Counted from the first letter of the stretch, positions 25,723-34,097 are shown. The stretch is DNA of 53,502 nucleotides from Candidatus Gastranaerophilales bacterium (GCA_944323725.1 CALUTP010000028.1:1-53502), one strand, 5' to 3'. Numbers and translations are program-made. The notes: a model not told the origin generated them from the sequence alone.

Positions 25723-26694
25723 CTATTTTTTATCAAACATTTGTTTTATACCATCAACAGAAGATAAAATACCTGTAGCTTCATAAGGCATATATACAAC
25801 CTTATTATTCTCACCAGCTGTAATATCTGATAAGGTTTCTAAATATTTCATAGCAATTAAATATTTATCAGGCTGTCCTTTATCTGCTAAAGCATTTATT
25901 ATTCGCTGAATTGCTTCTTTTTCAGCATCTGCCTCAATCACACGAGCTTGCGCAATACCTTCTGCTCTCAAAATTGCCGCCTGCTTTTCACCTTCAGCCT
26001 GATTGATTGCAGCTTCTTTTTGACCTTCAGCTTTTAATATAGCGGATTTCTTTAATCCTTCAGCTTCCAAAATAGCTGCACGTCTATCTCTTTCTGCTTT
26101 CATTTGTTTTTCCATTGAACTTTGAATATCTGCTGGTGGAATAATATCTTGGAGTTCAACTCTATTGACTTTTACACCCCATTTATTTGTTGCTTCATCT
26201 AGAATTGCCCTCAATTCTTGATTAATTTTATCTCTTGATACTAGAGTCTCATCCAAATCCAATTGTCCAACTAGATTTCTTAATGTTGTTTGAGTTAGTT
26301 TTTCTATTGCATCAGGGAGATTTGCAATCGCATATACGGCTTTTTTTGCGTCTACTATTTGATAATATAAAAGTGCATTAATTGTAATAGTTACATTATC
26401 TTTAGTAATAACATTTTGACGAGGAAAATCAAATACAGTCTCTCTTAAATCAATCCTAGAAACTTCTTTTGAATAAGAATATACATTCCCATCAATGCTT
26501 CTTTGAGTAACTCTTTTTGCCATACCTCTAGGAGCTTCCAATATTGGAATTATAAAATTCAAACCAGACTCAAGAGTTTTTTCATATTTACCTAATCTTT
26601 CAACAATTATTACCTCTTGCTGCTGTACAATTAAAATTCCTTTCGCAACATATATAATGACTGCAACAAATAAAATCCACAATAATATTGTCAT
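25723..26694 (-). CDS. SPFH/stomatin-like membrane protein (paraslipin, QmcA type)
   Basis: The product is 323 residues. One N-terminal membrane helix (2-20) is followed by an SPFH domain (VVQQQEVIIVERLGKYEKTLESGLNFIIP onward), with DLRETVFDFPRQNVITKDNV as the typical core, then a long Ala/Glu-rich helix of repeats (AILEAEGLKKSAILKAEGQK) at about 205-265. Such proteins form membrane-bound cages or microdomains and work with NfeD. It starts 4 bp after nfeD on the same strand, the classic pairing. Confidence 0.92.
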   Translation of the reverse strand: MTILLWILFVAVIIYVAKGILIVQQQEVIIVERLGKYEKTLESGLNFIIPILEAPRGMAKRVTQRSIDGNVYSYSKEVSRIDLRETVFDFPRQNVITKDNVTITINALLYYQIVDAKKAVYAIANLPDAIEKLTQTTLRNLVGQLDLDETLVSRDKINQELRAILDEATNKWGVKVNRVELQDIIPPADIQSSMEKQMKAERDRRAAILEAEGLKKSAILKAEGQKEAAINQAEGEKQAAILRAEGIAQARVIEADAEKEAIQRIINALADKGQPDKYLIAMKYLETLSDITAGENNKVVYMPYEATGILSSVDGIKQMFDKK

Positions 26695-26698
26695 AATT

Positions 26699-27127
26699 CT
26701 ATATCCTTTCTACGTACATAACCAAACTATCATTTTTTACAATACGAACTTCTGAACCTGCAGGGATTTCATCATCATTTTCAATACGCGCATCCCAGCG
26801 CTCATCATAAATAGTAATAGCTCCTTTATACTTCGATATTGGCTCAATAACCTTTACTACCTTACCAATATATTCGGAATTAATTCCAGTTTCTTTATCC
26901 TTTGAAGACTTCAACAACCGCAAAAGCATAGGTCTTAAGAGAAATACTGAAACTATTGCTAAAACAATAAAATCTATAGCTAAAATATTACTATCATGAA
27001 TAAATAAAGAAATAATAGCTGTGATAAAACCTGCAATAGCAATATTTAAGAAAAACATTGAAGGGATAACCATCTCTAGAATAATACCAACCACTCCAAC
27101 AATTGAATAAATTTGCCACAATTGCAT
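26699..27127 (-). CDS. NfeD-family membrane protein
   Basis: The product is 142 residues from the ATG at 27127, supported by an AGGAG site; a longer frame to 27214 has no site and runs through the promoter. Two or three hydrophobic segments at the N-terminus (VGVVGIILEMVIPSMFFLNIAIAGF...) are followed by the NfeD OB-fold domain: GKVVKVIEPISKYKGAITIYDERWDARIENDDEIPAGSEVRIVKNDSLVMYV in style. It is the short NfeD type without a protease domain. It is cotranscribed with the SPFH gene from a strong promoter. Confidence 0.88.
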   Translation of the reverse strand: MQLWQIYSIVGVVGIILEMVIPSMFFLNIAIAGFITAIISLFIHDSNILAIDFIVLAIVSVFLLRPMLLRLLKSSKDKETGINSEYIGKVVKVIEPISKYKGAITIYDERWDARIENDDEIPAGSEVRIVKNDSLVMYVERI

Positions 27128-27158
27128 ACAAATAACTCCTATTTTTAATACGAAAATA

Positions 27159-27187
27159 ATTATATCATATATACAAGATTTAAGCAA
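27159..27187 (-). promoter_or_regulatory. Strong promoter of nfeD
   Basis: Minus-strand TTGCTT (27182-27187) and TATAAT (27159-27164) are 17 bp apart, and TGA precedes the hexamer as an extended -10. The structured element begins about 3 bp upstream of the -35 box. Confidence 0.75.
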
Positions 27188-27192
27188 TCTTA

Positions 27193-27617
27193 CATAATAT
27201 ATGTTATCAAGCACTATAAATTCATTTCTTTCTCTTTTATTGCAAGTAAAAGAGAAAGAAATGAATCAAAGAAAGAGAAAAATGCAAAGACATAGCGGCA
27301 TGTTGTGCCGCCTCAATCAAATTGATGGAGTGAAAAGCTTAGCTTTTCACCAATCAGCTCGCTATTGTGCTTTGCACACGCTCGCTTGTTATTACCAGAC
27401 TTTTATATAGGTCTGGTCGCCGAACGTGCACTTTAGTGCAATAGTGAGGCTTAAAAGGTTAAATGCGCCAGCATTTAACTACGTCCATTTTTCTTTGCAT
27501 CGTTTTACGATGCTATAATAATAGCCGATTTTTCTTTTCTTTGGTTCGGTTTCTTTTCTTTTTTCTGGCTAAAAAAGAAAAGAAATGAACTAATTAAACA
27601 AGATAACATATATTATG
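27193..27617. mobile_element. 425-bp non-coding element with terminal inverted repeats, a mosaic of hairpins
   Basis: The ends are CATAATATATGTTATC (27193-27208) and its exact reverse complement (27602-27617). TTA flanks both sides (27190-27192, 27618-27620) and could be a target duplication. A second inverted pair, TTCATTTCT (27221-27229) and AGAAATGAA (27581-27589), sits at equal distance from each end. Inside are at least nine separate hairpins: 27221-27265 (19-bp arms), 27295-27311, 27330-27350, 27366-27378, 27395-27416, 27427-27440, 27458-27479, 27497-27513 and 27550-27585 (15-bp arms). GC is higher than in the surroundings. No credible protein is encoded. It looks like a MITE-type insertion between the divergent nfeD and rqcH promoters. 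Confidence 0.65.
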
Positions 27618-27624
27618 TTATCTG

Positions 27625-27633
27625 TGCTAACAT
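27625..27633 (+). promoter_or_regulatory. Extended -10 of rqcH, leaderless arrangement
   Basis: TGCTAACAT has its hexamer at 27628-27633, 6 nt before the ATG at 27640. The -35 region would fall inside the right inverted repeat of the structured element. Confidence 0.45.
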
Positions 27634-27639
27634 AATTAT

Positions 27640-29229
27640 ATGATCACATTCGATAGTTTAACATTAAAGGCTTTCATAAACGAAAATATAAAATTTTTGA
27701 CAGGGGCTAGAATACAAAAAATTCAACAACCGACAAGAAAAGATTTTTTATTCACTATTAGAAATAATACACAGTCAAAAAAACTATATATTAATATAAA
27801 CCCGCAATATCATCATCTTTGTTTCCTCAGCAAAGAAAACGAAGAAAAAAGACTTATTGATATCCCTCAAAAACCGCCGATGTTTTGTATGCTTTTGAGA
27901 AAATATTTAGAAAATGCAAAAATTTGCAATGTAAAACAACCTCCTTATGAAAGAATTTTAGAATTTTATATTGAAACTTATAATGAATTATCAGAAAAAA
28001 TTTATTTATGTCTTGCAATAGAACTTATGGGAAAACACTCAAATGTAATTTTATATAATGATGATACTAATGTTATCATTGGATGCGCACATAATGTAGG
28101 AGCTGAAAAAAGCAGCATTAGAGAAATGGCAGGGACTCTTCCTTATGTGTATCCGCCTAAACAAATAAAAAATGATATTTTAAATTACAATGGGGAAATT
28201 GATTATGAAAAACTTTCTGATGAATTTTTTTGGTTTTCAAAATCATTTGCCAAACAATGTAAAAATATTCCACTACAAACATTGAAAAACTATATTAATT
28301 TAATAAATATATCCCCTGTAATATCGAAAGATTACAAGGAGTTTTGTCTATTCAAAGAACTTATAGAACCAGCTATTTTACAAGACAGTGTAAATTCTAT
28401 GATTGATAATTACTTTACATATTATCAAGTCAAAGAAAAATATAACCTGCTAAAAACTCATCTTATAGCTGAAACAAATCAAAAATTAAAAAAAATACTA
28501 AATTCAATACAAAAAATAAACAAACAAATAATACATGATGCTCAATATGACAAATACAGATTGCTTGGGGATTTAATTATGGCTAATCTTTATAATAATA
28601 AAGATTATTCATCCAACATATCAGTATTTGACTATGAAAATGGTCATACCATCACAATAGAACTCGATGAAAACAAAACGCTAAAAGAAAATGCAAATAA
28701 ATTTTATAAATTATACAATAAAGGAAAAACTTCAAAACTCAAACTTACAGAAATGATTGATAAACTTAATGAAAATAAGACCTATTATGAGCAAGTACTA
28801 TATTCAATAAATTGTGCCAAAAATATAAAAGAATTACTGGAGATAAAAAACGAATTAGAACCGGAAAAGATAAATAACAAAGAGAAAAAAACTGCAATAG
28901 AACCTATTAAAATAAAAGATGGTGATTATACTATTTTTATAGGTAAAAATAACAAGCAAAATGATTACATTATATCAAAACTAGCACAAGATGACGACTT
29001 ATGGTTTCATACAAGAAACTGTGCAGGATCTCATATATTATTAAAGGGCAAAAATCCAACAAATGAAATTATACTAAAATGCGCAAAACTAGCTAAAATA
29101 AACTCATCAGCATCCGACTCATCAAAAGTAGGTGTAATCTATACAAAACGAAAATTCATAAAAAAACCTCCTAAAGCAAACTTAGGATATGTTACATATA
29201 AAGAAGAACAAGAAATAATAATCGACTAA
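27640..29229 (+). CDS. rqcH: NFACT-family ribosome quality control protein (RqcH/FbpA-like)
   Basis: The product is 529 residues. The NFACT-N domain runs from ITFDSLTLKAFINENI through MFCMLLRKYLENAKI, a coiled-coil middle lies at about 265-415, and the NFACT-R domain at about 425-525 has DDDLWFHTRNCAGSHILLKG. RqcH binds stalled 50S-peptidyl-tRNA complexes and recruits tRNA-Ala to build Ala tails. The Asp-Arg pair needed for tailing in Bacillus appears here as Glu-Arg (PPYERILEF, residues 104-105). No ribosome site is seen. The stop overlaps the start of the polymerase gene by one base (TAATG), so the two are coupled. Confidence 0.9.
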   Translation: MITFDSLTLKAFINENIKFLTGARIQKIQQPTRKDFLFTIRNNTQSKKLYININPQYHHLCFLSKENEEKRLIDIPQKPPMFCMLLRKYLENAKICNVKQPPYERILEFYIETYNELSEKIYLCLAIELMGKHSNVILYNDDTNVIIGCAHNVGAEKSSIREMAGTLPYVYPPKQIKNDILNYNGEIDYEKLSDEFFWFSKSFAKQCKNIPLQTLKNYINLINISPVISKDYKEFCLFKELIEPAILQDSVNSMIDNYFTYYQVKEKYNLLKTHLIAETNQKLKKILNSIQKINKQIIHDAQYDKYRLLGDLIMANLYNNKDYSSNISVFDYENGHTITIELDENKTLKENANKFYKLYNKGKTSKLKLTEMIDKLNENKTYYEQVLYSINCAKNIKELLEIKNELEPEKINNKEKKTAIEPIKIKDGDYTIFIGKNNKQNDYIISKLAQDDDLWFHTRNCAGSHILLKGKNPTNEIILKCAKLAKINSSASDSSKVGVIYTKRKFIKKPPKANLGYVTYKEEQEIIID

Positions 29230-30458
29230 TGTTAGAAAAATTTGAAGAACTTCAAAATAGAATAGATAATACTGCTATGGTAAAGAAAAATATTATAGCA
29301 CTGGTTGATTGTGATTCTTTCTTTGTATCATGCGAACAAAAAGTTAATCCAGAGCTTAAAAACAAACCTGTATGTGTTATGTCAGGACGTGGTCAATGCG
29401 TGATTTCACGTTCTAAAGAAGCAAAGGCTCTTGGGATTAGAATGGGGATGCCCTACTTTCAAATTGAAGGCAAAATGAAAGAAGCAATCTATATAAATGC
29501 AAGTCATGATTTGTATGGAAAAATTTCAAAAGAAGTCATGGCAGTGTTAAAACGATTCTCACCGAAAGTTGAAATATATTCAATTGATGAAGCCTTTGTC
29601 GATTTAACCGGATTAGAAAGATTATATAAAAAAAATTACCTAGAAATTGCACAAATGATAAGACAGGCAATAAAAGATGAGGTAGATATCCCAGTCTCAA
29701 TAGGGTTAAGTTCATCAAAATCCCTCGCAAAATTAGCTTCTGATAAAGCTAAAACAAATGGAGATGGTGTATTTTTAATAGGCTCAAGGAAAATAATTCC
29801 AGTACTTGAAAATACAGGTATTGATGAAATTTGGGGGATTGGGAAAAATTTATCTGCTCTGCTCAGAAAAAATGGTATTTTAACAGCCTATGAACTAGTA
29901 AGACAATCTGATATATGGATTAACAAGCAAATAGGAATACGCGGTTTAGAAATGAAACATGAACTTTTAGGTGAAATGGTATCTCCGGTATCCGATGATA
30001 TAAAACTACCAAAATCAATCCAACAAACAAGTGCAATGGCAAAATTCACATCAGATAAAGATTACATCAAAAACTCCCTTAATTACCATATCCACAGAGC
30101 TTGTGTAAGACTTAGAAAAATAAATGCGAAATGTCATGGTATAGGAATTATGCTAAGAACAAAAGATTTTAAAGTTTTTTATGACAAAAGAATATTAAAT
30201 CAACCAACAAGCTTTGAACTAGAGATATCTGATATTGTATTTGAAATGCTTGATTATCTTTATAACCCAAGTATCTTATATAGAAGTACCGGCATTATCT
30301 TAGATACCTTTGTTCAAAATTCAGAAGCTCAACTTTCTCTTTTTGCAGATAATGAAGCAATTGAAAAAAAAGATAAATTATCAAAATGCTTTGATAAACT
30401 GGAAGAAAAATTTGGCAAAAATATAATACAAACAGGTTTTATAACCAAAGATATCTAA
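29229..30458 (+). CDS. Y-family translesion DNA polymerase, UmuC/DinB-like
   Basis: The product is 409 residues. The palm motif IALVDCDSFFVSCEQ holds the first catalytic Asp, and YSIDEAFVDLTG holds the SIDEA catalytic pair. CVISRSKEAKALGIRMGMPY is of the UmuC kind rather than the classical DinB kind. Helix-hairpin-helix (ENTGIDEIWGIGKNL) and little-finger regions follow. Near the C-terminus AQLSLF is a clear beta-clamp-binding motif. It copies across damaged bases. No umuD or LexA box is seen. A second ATG at 29277 would remove a 16-residue extension. The gene's stop overlaps the stop of the convergent XRE gene by 4 bp. Confidence 0.92.
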   Translation: MLEKFEELQNRIDNTAMVKKNIIALVDCDSFFVSCEQKVNPELKNKPVCVMSGRGQCVISRSKEAKALGIRMGMPYFQIEGKMKEAIYINASHDLYGKISKEVMAVLKRFSPKVEIYSIDEAFVDLTGLERLYKKNYLEIAQMIRQAIKDEVDIPVSIGLSSSKSLAKLASDKAKTNGDGVFLIGSRKIIPVLENTGIDEIWGIGKNLSALLRKNGILTAYELVRQSDIWINKQIGIRGLEMKHELLGEMVSPVSDDIKLPKSIQQTSAMAKFTSDKDYIKNSLNYHIHRACVRLRKINAKCHGIGIMLRTKDFKVFYDKRILNQPTSFELEISDIVFEMLDYLYNPSILYRSTGIILDTFVQNSEAQLSLFADNEAIEKKDKLSKCFDKLEEKFGKNIIQTGFITKDI

Positions 30459-30772
30459 AGAAAAGTCTGTATTATTTTATATACCTGACGGAATTTTTCC
30501 TCAGGCATATCTTGTAAATTTTGAATGAGTTCTTCTAATAAAATTTCTCTATTTTCTATATGTTCAGTTTCTAAAAACTTAGACACAGGCTTTTTTAAAC
30601 AAAAAGCAATTTTATCTAATAATTCAAATGAAGGGAAACATCTTCTACACTCAATTTTACTCATATGTTTGGAATCAATACCAACAATTTCAGCTAATTC
30701 TGTCTGTTTGAGAACTTGCTGCCTGCGAATTTCTTGAATTCTTGCTCCTAAAAATTTTTTAGTATCCTGCAT
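30455..30772 (-). CDS. XRE-family HTH regulator of cassette C
   Basis: The product is 105 residues. The HTH_3 domain fills residues 7-62 (LGARIQEIRRQQVLKQTELAEIV, then GIDSKHMSKIECRRCFPSF); a helical tail of about 40 residues follows (LLEELIQNLQDMPEEKFRQVYKI), longer than in the regulators of cassettes A and B. It is divergent from the broken prepilin gene 74 bp away. An AAGGAT site precedes the ATG. Its stop codon overlaps that of the Y-family polymerase. Confidence 0.9.
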   Translation of the reverse strand: MQDTKKFLGARIQEIRRQQVLKQTELAEIVGIDSKHMSKIECRRCFPSFELLDKIAFCLKKPVSKFLETEHIENREILLEELIQNLQDMPEEKFRQVYKIIQTFL

Positions 30773-30809
30773 AACCTATCCTTAAATTAGGCATAATATA
30801 TGATATCAC

Positions 30810-30826
30810 ACTTTTTTACAAAAAGT
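30810..30826. promoter_or_regulatory. 17-bp palindrome in cassette C, candidate operator
   Basis: ACTTTTT and AAAAAGT are perfect arms around TAC, between the XRE gene and the prepilin remnant. The overlapping TTTACAAAAAGTCGCA resembles GTAACTAATAGTCGCA of cassette B at 12 of 16 positions. Confidence 0.5.
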
Positions 30827-30846
30827 CGCAATATAAGGAGGATAAA

Positions 30847-31567
30847 ATATTCAAAAAGGCATTTTCACTTGCTGAAGTCTTAATTACGTTAGGAATTATT
30901 GGAATAGTTGCATCAATAACATTACCAACAATTATCCAAAAATATAGAAAGATAGTAGTTGAAAATCAATTAAAAAGCGCATACACAATTATTTCAAATG
31001 CAATAAAATGGGCAGAAGTAGATAATGGAATAGGATTTGAAATCACTACGGATAATTTTGATGATTATAATGACGCAAATGGATTTTCATATGAACATAG
31101 CGAAGCTGTATTTGAAAAATACTTTAAAAAATATTTTAAAATTACACAAAGCTATAATAAAGCAGAATCTCAAACTAACTCAAGATATAGGGGGCAAAAC
31201 TCAAATATTTACCAGAGTCCCAGCAAATGCAAATACTTATAAACTTATAAATGGTACCGGAATATGCTATACCGCTAGAGGCGGTGACCAAATGGGCTAT
31301 TTTTATATATATCTAAAACCTGATAAACAAGATAAAGTTATAGGAAGAGATGTATTTTCACTAGAATTCACAAGAAAAAATAACAGGTTTAAAGTATATC
31401 AGCTAATACAAGACAGTTATAAAGAAACTGATCGAACACAATATATAAACGGATGTGTGTCTGAAAATGAATATCCAATAGACGTACTCCCAAGAGTAAT
31501 GATTTGCACATTTTTAATATGGAATAACAATTTTAAAATACCAAAAGATTATCCAATCAAGTTTTAA
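30847..31567 (+). pseudogene. Broken prepilin-like gene of cassette C
   Basis: A good AAGGAGG site (30835-30841) is followed at the right distance by ATA (30847) instead of ATG. The frame then reads FKKAFSLAEVLITLGIIGIVA, a prepilin signal with Ala before the cleavage point, and continues sensibly to about 31160 (EHSEAVFEKYFKKYFKI) before stopping at 31243 (TAA). The matching C-terminal half is in the next frame (+1) and runs to the TAA at 31565-31567, with GYFYIYLKPDKQDKVIGRDVF like the other two prepilins and an ending NDYPIKF-like KDYPIKF. A one-base insertion near 31150-31230, perhaps at the GGGGG run, would explain it. Loss of the start codon and a frameshift together argue for decay. 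A sequencing error could explain one of them but hardly both. Confidence 0.78.
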
Positions 31568-31570
31568 AAA

Positions 31571-31600
31571 AACTCCCTTTAAAAAGGGAGCTTTTAATTT
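31571..31600. terminator. Terminator between the prepilin remnant and SLH gene
   Basis: CTCCCTTT/AAAGGGAG (31573-31580, 31583-31590) has an A-run before and a T-rich stretch after it. It lies between convergent genes and can serve both. Confidence 0.85.
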
Positions 31601-31604
31601 TAGA

Positions 31605-32756
31605 TTATTCAAAAATCCAACCGTTTGTTAAATCAACTTTTATAGGTTGTAACAATTTCAAATAAAGAACACCATCAGGTTGAACATCTAATTTTTCACC
31701 CTTCAAAGTAGCTCTAACAAATTTCATAAACCAGTTTCTATGTTTTGTGACATTACTTGTACCAGGAAAACTTGCAGTCTGGTCATTATTAGTTACTACA
31801 AGCGAATTATCAAGAACTAATACTCCATTTCGTACAAACCACTTTCCATCACGTACATCCATCAATTGACCTTTCAATTGAGAACCTTTATAGACAAGAA
31901 TATATTTATCCTTTGTTATATAATTTTCAGGAGCTACAGCAGCATAAATTTCTCCAGCTTTTGAAGATTGGGAACTGATATATTTTGTAAGTTTAATTGG
32001 AACAATTGCACCTGCTGGGATTGTTCCAACACTACCTTGAACGATCGCACTCTCTACTACATAACCCTCACCTGTCTTCTTTCTCATTGCCTCTGCTAAT
32101 TTTGCATTTGGATTTAGCTTTGCCTGCTCCATCATATTATATAAAATTGCAGCAACTTCAGCTCTTGTTGCAGGGCGCTCAGCTTCTATATTTTTCTTTC
32201 CATCAGCTGGCATTACAACTAACATATCTAATATTTCAGCTTTACCTGCAGGAATTATAAATTCTTCTGGGATTTTATTTGCATCAGCATATTTTCTGGA
32301 TAACACTTCTTTTGCTTTTTGTACACTTATTTGTTCTGTAGTTAAAGCATTAACTGCAACTGTCATAGATTCTGCTCTTGTTACGGTATCATCCGGTCTA
32401 AATGGTTCCCCTGATGGTGGACATGAAATTAAATCAAAAAATAAAGCTTTTTGAATAGCATCATATGCCCAAAAATCTTCTGTAATATCAGTAAAAGCAA
32501 CAGGTTGGGCAACATTTGTATGTTCTTGTCCTAATGCTTTTATTGCCATTGATGCAAATTCTGCTCTTGAAACATTATCATCAGGTTTAAATGTTCCATC
32601 TGGGTAGCCTACAATTACACCTTTGTCAGTTAGAATTTGAATTTGTTCTGATGCCCAGTGATTTTTCGCAACATCTGGGAATTGGAATGCATTTGCAGCA
32701 TTAAAACCAAAAACAAATACTAATAACAAAAGAGCCATTCTTAGTACGTTTTTCAT
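31605..32756 (-). CDS. Secreted protein with S-layer homology (SLH) domains
   Basis: The product is 383 residues from the ATG with AGGAG 7 nt upstream; upstream in-frame starts lack a site. A signal peptide (MKNVLRMALLLLVFVFGF, cleavage after ANA) is followed by three SLH units: FPDVAKNHWASEQIQ...GYPDGTFKPDDNVSRAEF, FTDITEDFWAYDAIQ...FRPDDTVTRAES, and a weaker third to ATRAEVAAILYNMM. The C-terminal 160 residues (TIPAGAIVPIKLTKYISSQSSKAGE onward) resemble the beta-rich domain of VirB10/TrbI-type proteins. SLH domains bind cell-wall polysaccharide, so this is probably an envelope-anchored periplasmic or surface protein. Confidence 0.88.
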   Translation of the reverse strand: MKNVLRMALLLLVFVFGFNAANAFQFPDVAKNHWASEQIQILTDKGVIVGYPDGTFKPDDNVSRAEFASMAIKALGQEHTNVAQPVAFTDITEDFWAYDAIQKALFFDLISCPPSGEPFRPDDTVTRAESMTVAVNALTTEQISVQKAKEVLSRKYADANKIPEEFIIPAGKAEILDMLVVMPADGKKNIEAERPATRAEVAAILYNMMEQAKLNPNAKLAEAMRKKTGEGYVVESAIVQGSVGTIPAGAIVPIKLTKYISSQSSKAGEIYAAVAPENYITKDKYILVYKGSQLKGQLMDVRDGKWFVRNGVLVLDNSLVVTNNDQTASFPGTSNVTKHRNWFMKFVRATLKGEKLDVQPDGVLYLKLLQPIKVDLTNGWIFE

Positions 32757-32908
32757 AACCATTCTCCTATAATAAATATCCAATAAAATCGTAACCTTAA
32801 AACAGAATTTCAGCAAGATAATCTAAAGTTATGTAAAATAGGCTAAAATATAGATTGACAGATTTTTAAATTCTCACGATGATAAAATAAAAAGACAAGG
32901 AGTATTCT

Positions 32909-33970
32909 ATGAAAATTTTACCTTTAGTTTCTTACAAAACAAACAATACTAGAAATTTTGAAAATAATAAAAAACAAATAAGTATGACACCAGTATTTAC
33001 ATCAAATGACTCTGCTCAGTTTGGGACTGTACTTGATTCACAAATTTTCAATCTAAAGGAAATTTTCGATAAAGAAATTAATCCCTATATAAATCAAAAT
33101 AAACCTAAATTTACACAAATTGGGAAAATTGGTTATGATTCTCAAGAAAAATTAAAACTTGCACAAAATCTTACACAACAACTATTTAATAAAAAAATAG
33201 ATTTTGAAAATCAAAATACTTTTAAAAAAGTAAAAAAAGTAATTGACCCGTATGAAAAATATTTATCTAATATAAAAGAATTTGAATATACATCAAAGAT
33301 TATTCTAAACAACGAAAATTATGCAACCCCTGAAATTAAAAATTTTATTAAAAAAAATACACATAAAATCTACCAAGAAGATGTAGAATTTAACAAAATT
33401 AAACCTCTTTATGAAGAATATAATTCTACAAAAGAAGAATTAAATCAAAACTTAGATAAAATCAACATAAATAATAAACCTGATTTTGCAAGAAGACTAA
33501 AAGTTCTTGATAAAACAAACAGAGAAGCCGTAATGCTTATATTAGTTTCAGGATACACAGATATGATTAAACTATCTACAGAGGCTGAGGATTTATTCAT
33601 TGACTACAAAGAGAAAAATGAGCCAAACTTTAAACTTATGGAAAGAGCTAATAGACTTTACTATGCTGCACAGCAATTTCAAGAACAAACTATGAATAAT
33701 AACAGTATTGATAGTGAAATCAATTACTTTTTGCTTGAAAACAAAAATTATATTTCAGAAAATTTAACCAAAAGTGAAATATCAACTGAATACAATGAAT
33801 TATTTAATAAAACTGATAACATAATTAATTTACATGCCCAAAAATTGAATGAGTTTTATAAAGAAAATCCTATCAAAACAAGTCCAAGAATAATTGATAA
33901 AACATTAAAAGCTCAAGAAAAAGTAAACAAACAGCTTAATCAAATGTTATTAGCAGAAAAACAAAAATAA
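32909..33970 (+). CDS. Lys/Asn-rich helical protein of unknown function
   Basis: The product is 353 residues. It starts with a polar segment of about 45 residues, MKILPLVSYKTNNTRN...PVFTSNDSAQFGTVL, without export signal, and continues as charged helices with coiled-coil tendency (YNSTKEELNQNLDKININ, KTLKAQEKVNKQLNQML). Cys is absent. AAGGAG precedes the ATG. The N-terminus recalls those at 2729 and 22034, which suggests a lineage-specific group. No family or function can be named. It lies between the SLH gene (divergent) and the tRNA cluster. Confidence 0.65.
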   Translation: MKILPLVSYKTNNTRNFENNKKQISMTPVFTSNDSAQFGTVLDSQIFNLKEIFDKEINPYINQNKPKFTQIGKIGYDSQEKLKLAQNLTQQLFNKKIDFENQNTFKKVKKVIDPYEKYLSNIKEFEYTSKIILNNENYATPEIKNFIKKNTHKIYQEDVEFNKIKPLYEEYNSTKEELNQNLDKININNKPDFARRLKVLDKTNREAVMLILVSGYTDMIKLSTEAEDLFIDYKEKNEPNFKLMERANRLYYAAQQFQEQTMNNNSIDSEINYFLLENKNYISENLTKSEISTEYNELFNKTDNIINLHAQKLNEFYKENPIKTSPRIIDKTLKAQEKVNKQLNQMLLAEKQK

Positions 33971-33983
33971 AACTCAATATTAA

Positions 33984-34008
33984 TAAAAAAGACTTCCAAA
34001 GGAAGTCA
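33984..34008 (-). terminator. Terminator of the tRNA-Tyr transcript
   Basis: GACTTCC/GGAAGTC (33991-33997, 34001-34007) is followed on the minus strand by six Ts. It lies directly downstream of tRNA-Tyr. Confidence 0.85.
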
Positions 34009-34011
34009 AAA

Positions 34012-34097
<86 letters not shown>

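Noticed and set aside
27201-27410. 69-codon open frame inside the structured element
   Set aside because: No ribosome site, biased composition, and the DNA is explained by hairpins.
31037-31243. ATG at 31037 as start of an independent 176-residue protein
   Set aside because: Its first 50 residues are the wrong frame of the prepilin N-terminal half; the C-terminal part matches prepilins, so it is the second half of a frameshifted gene.
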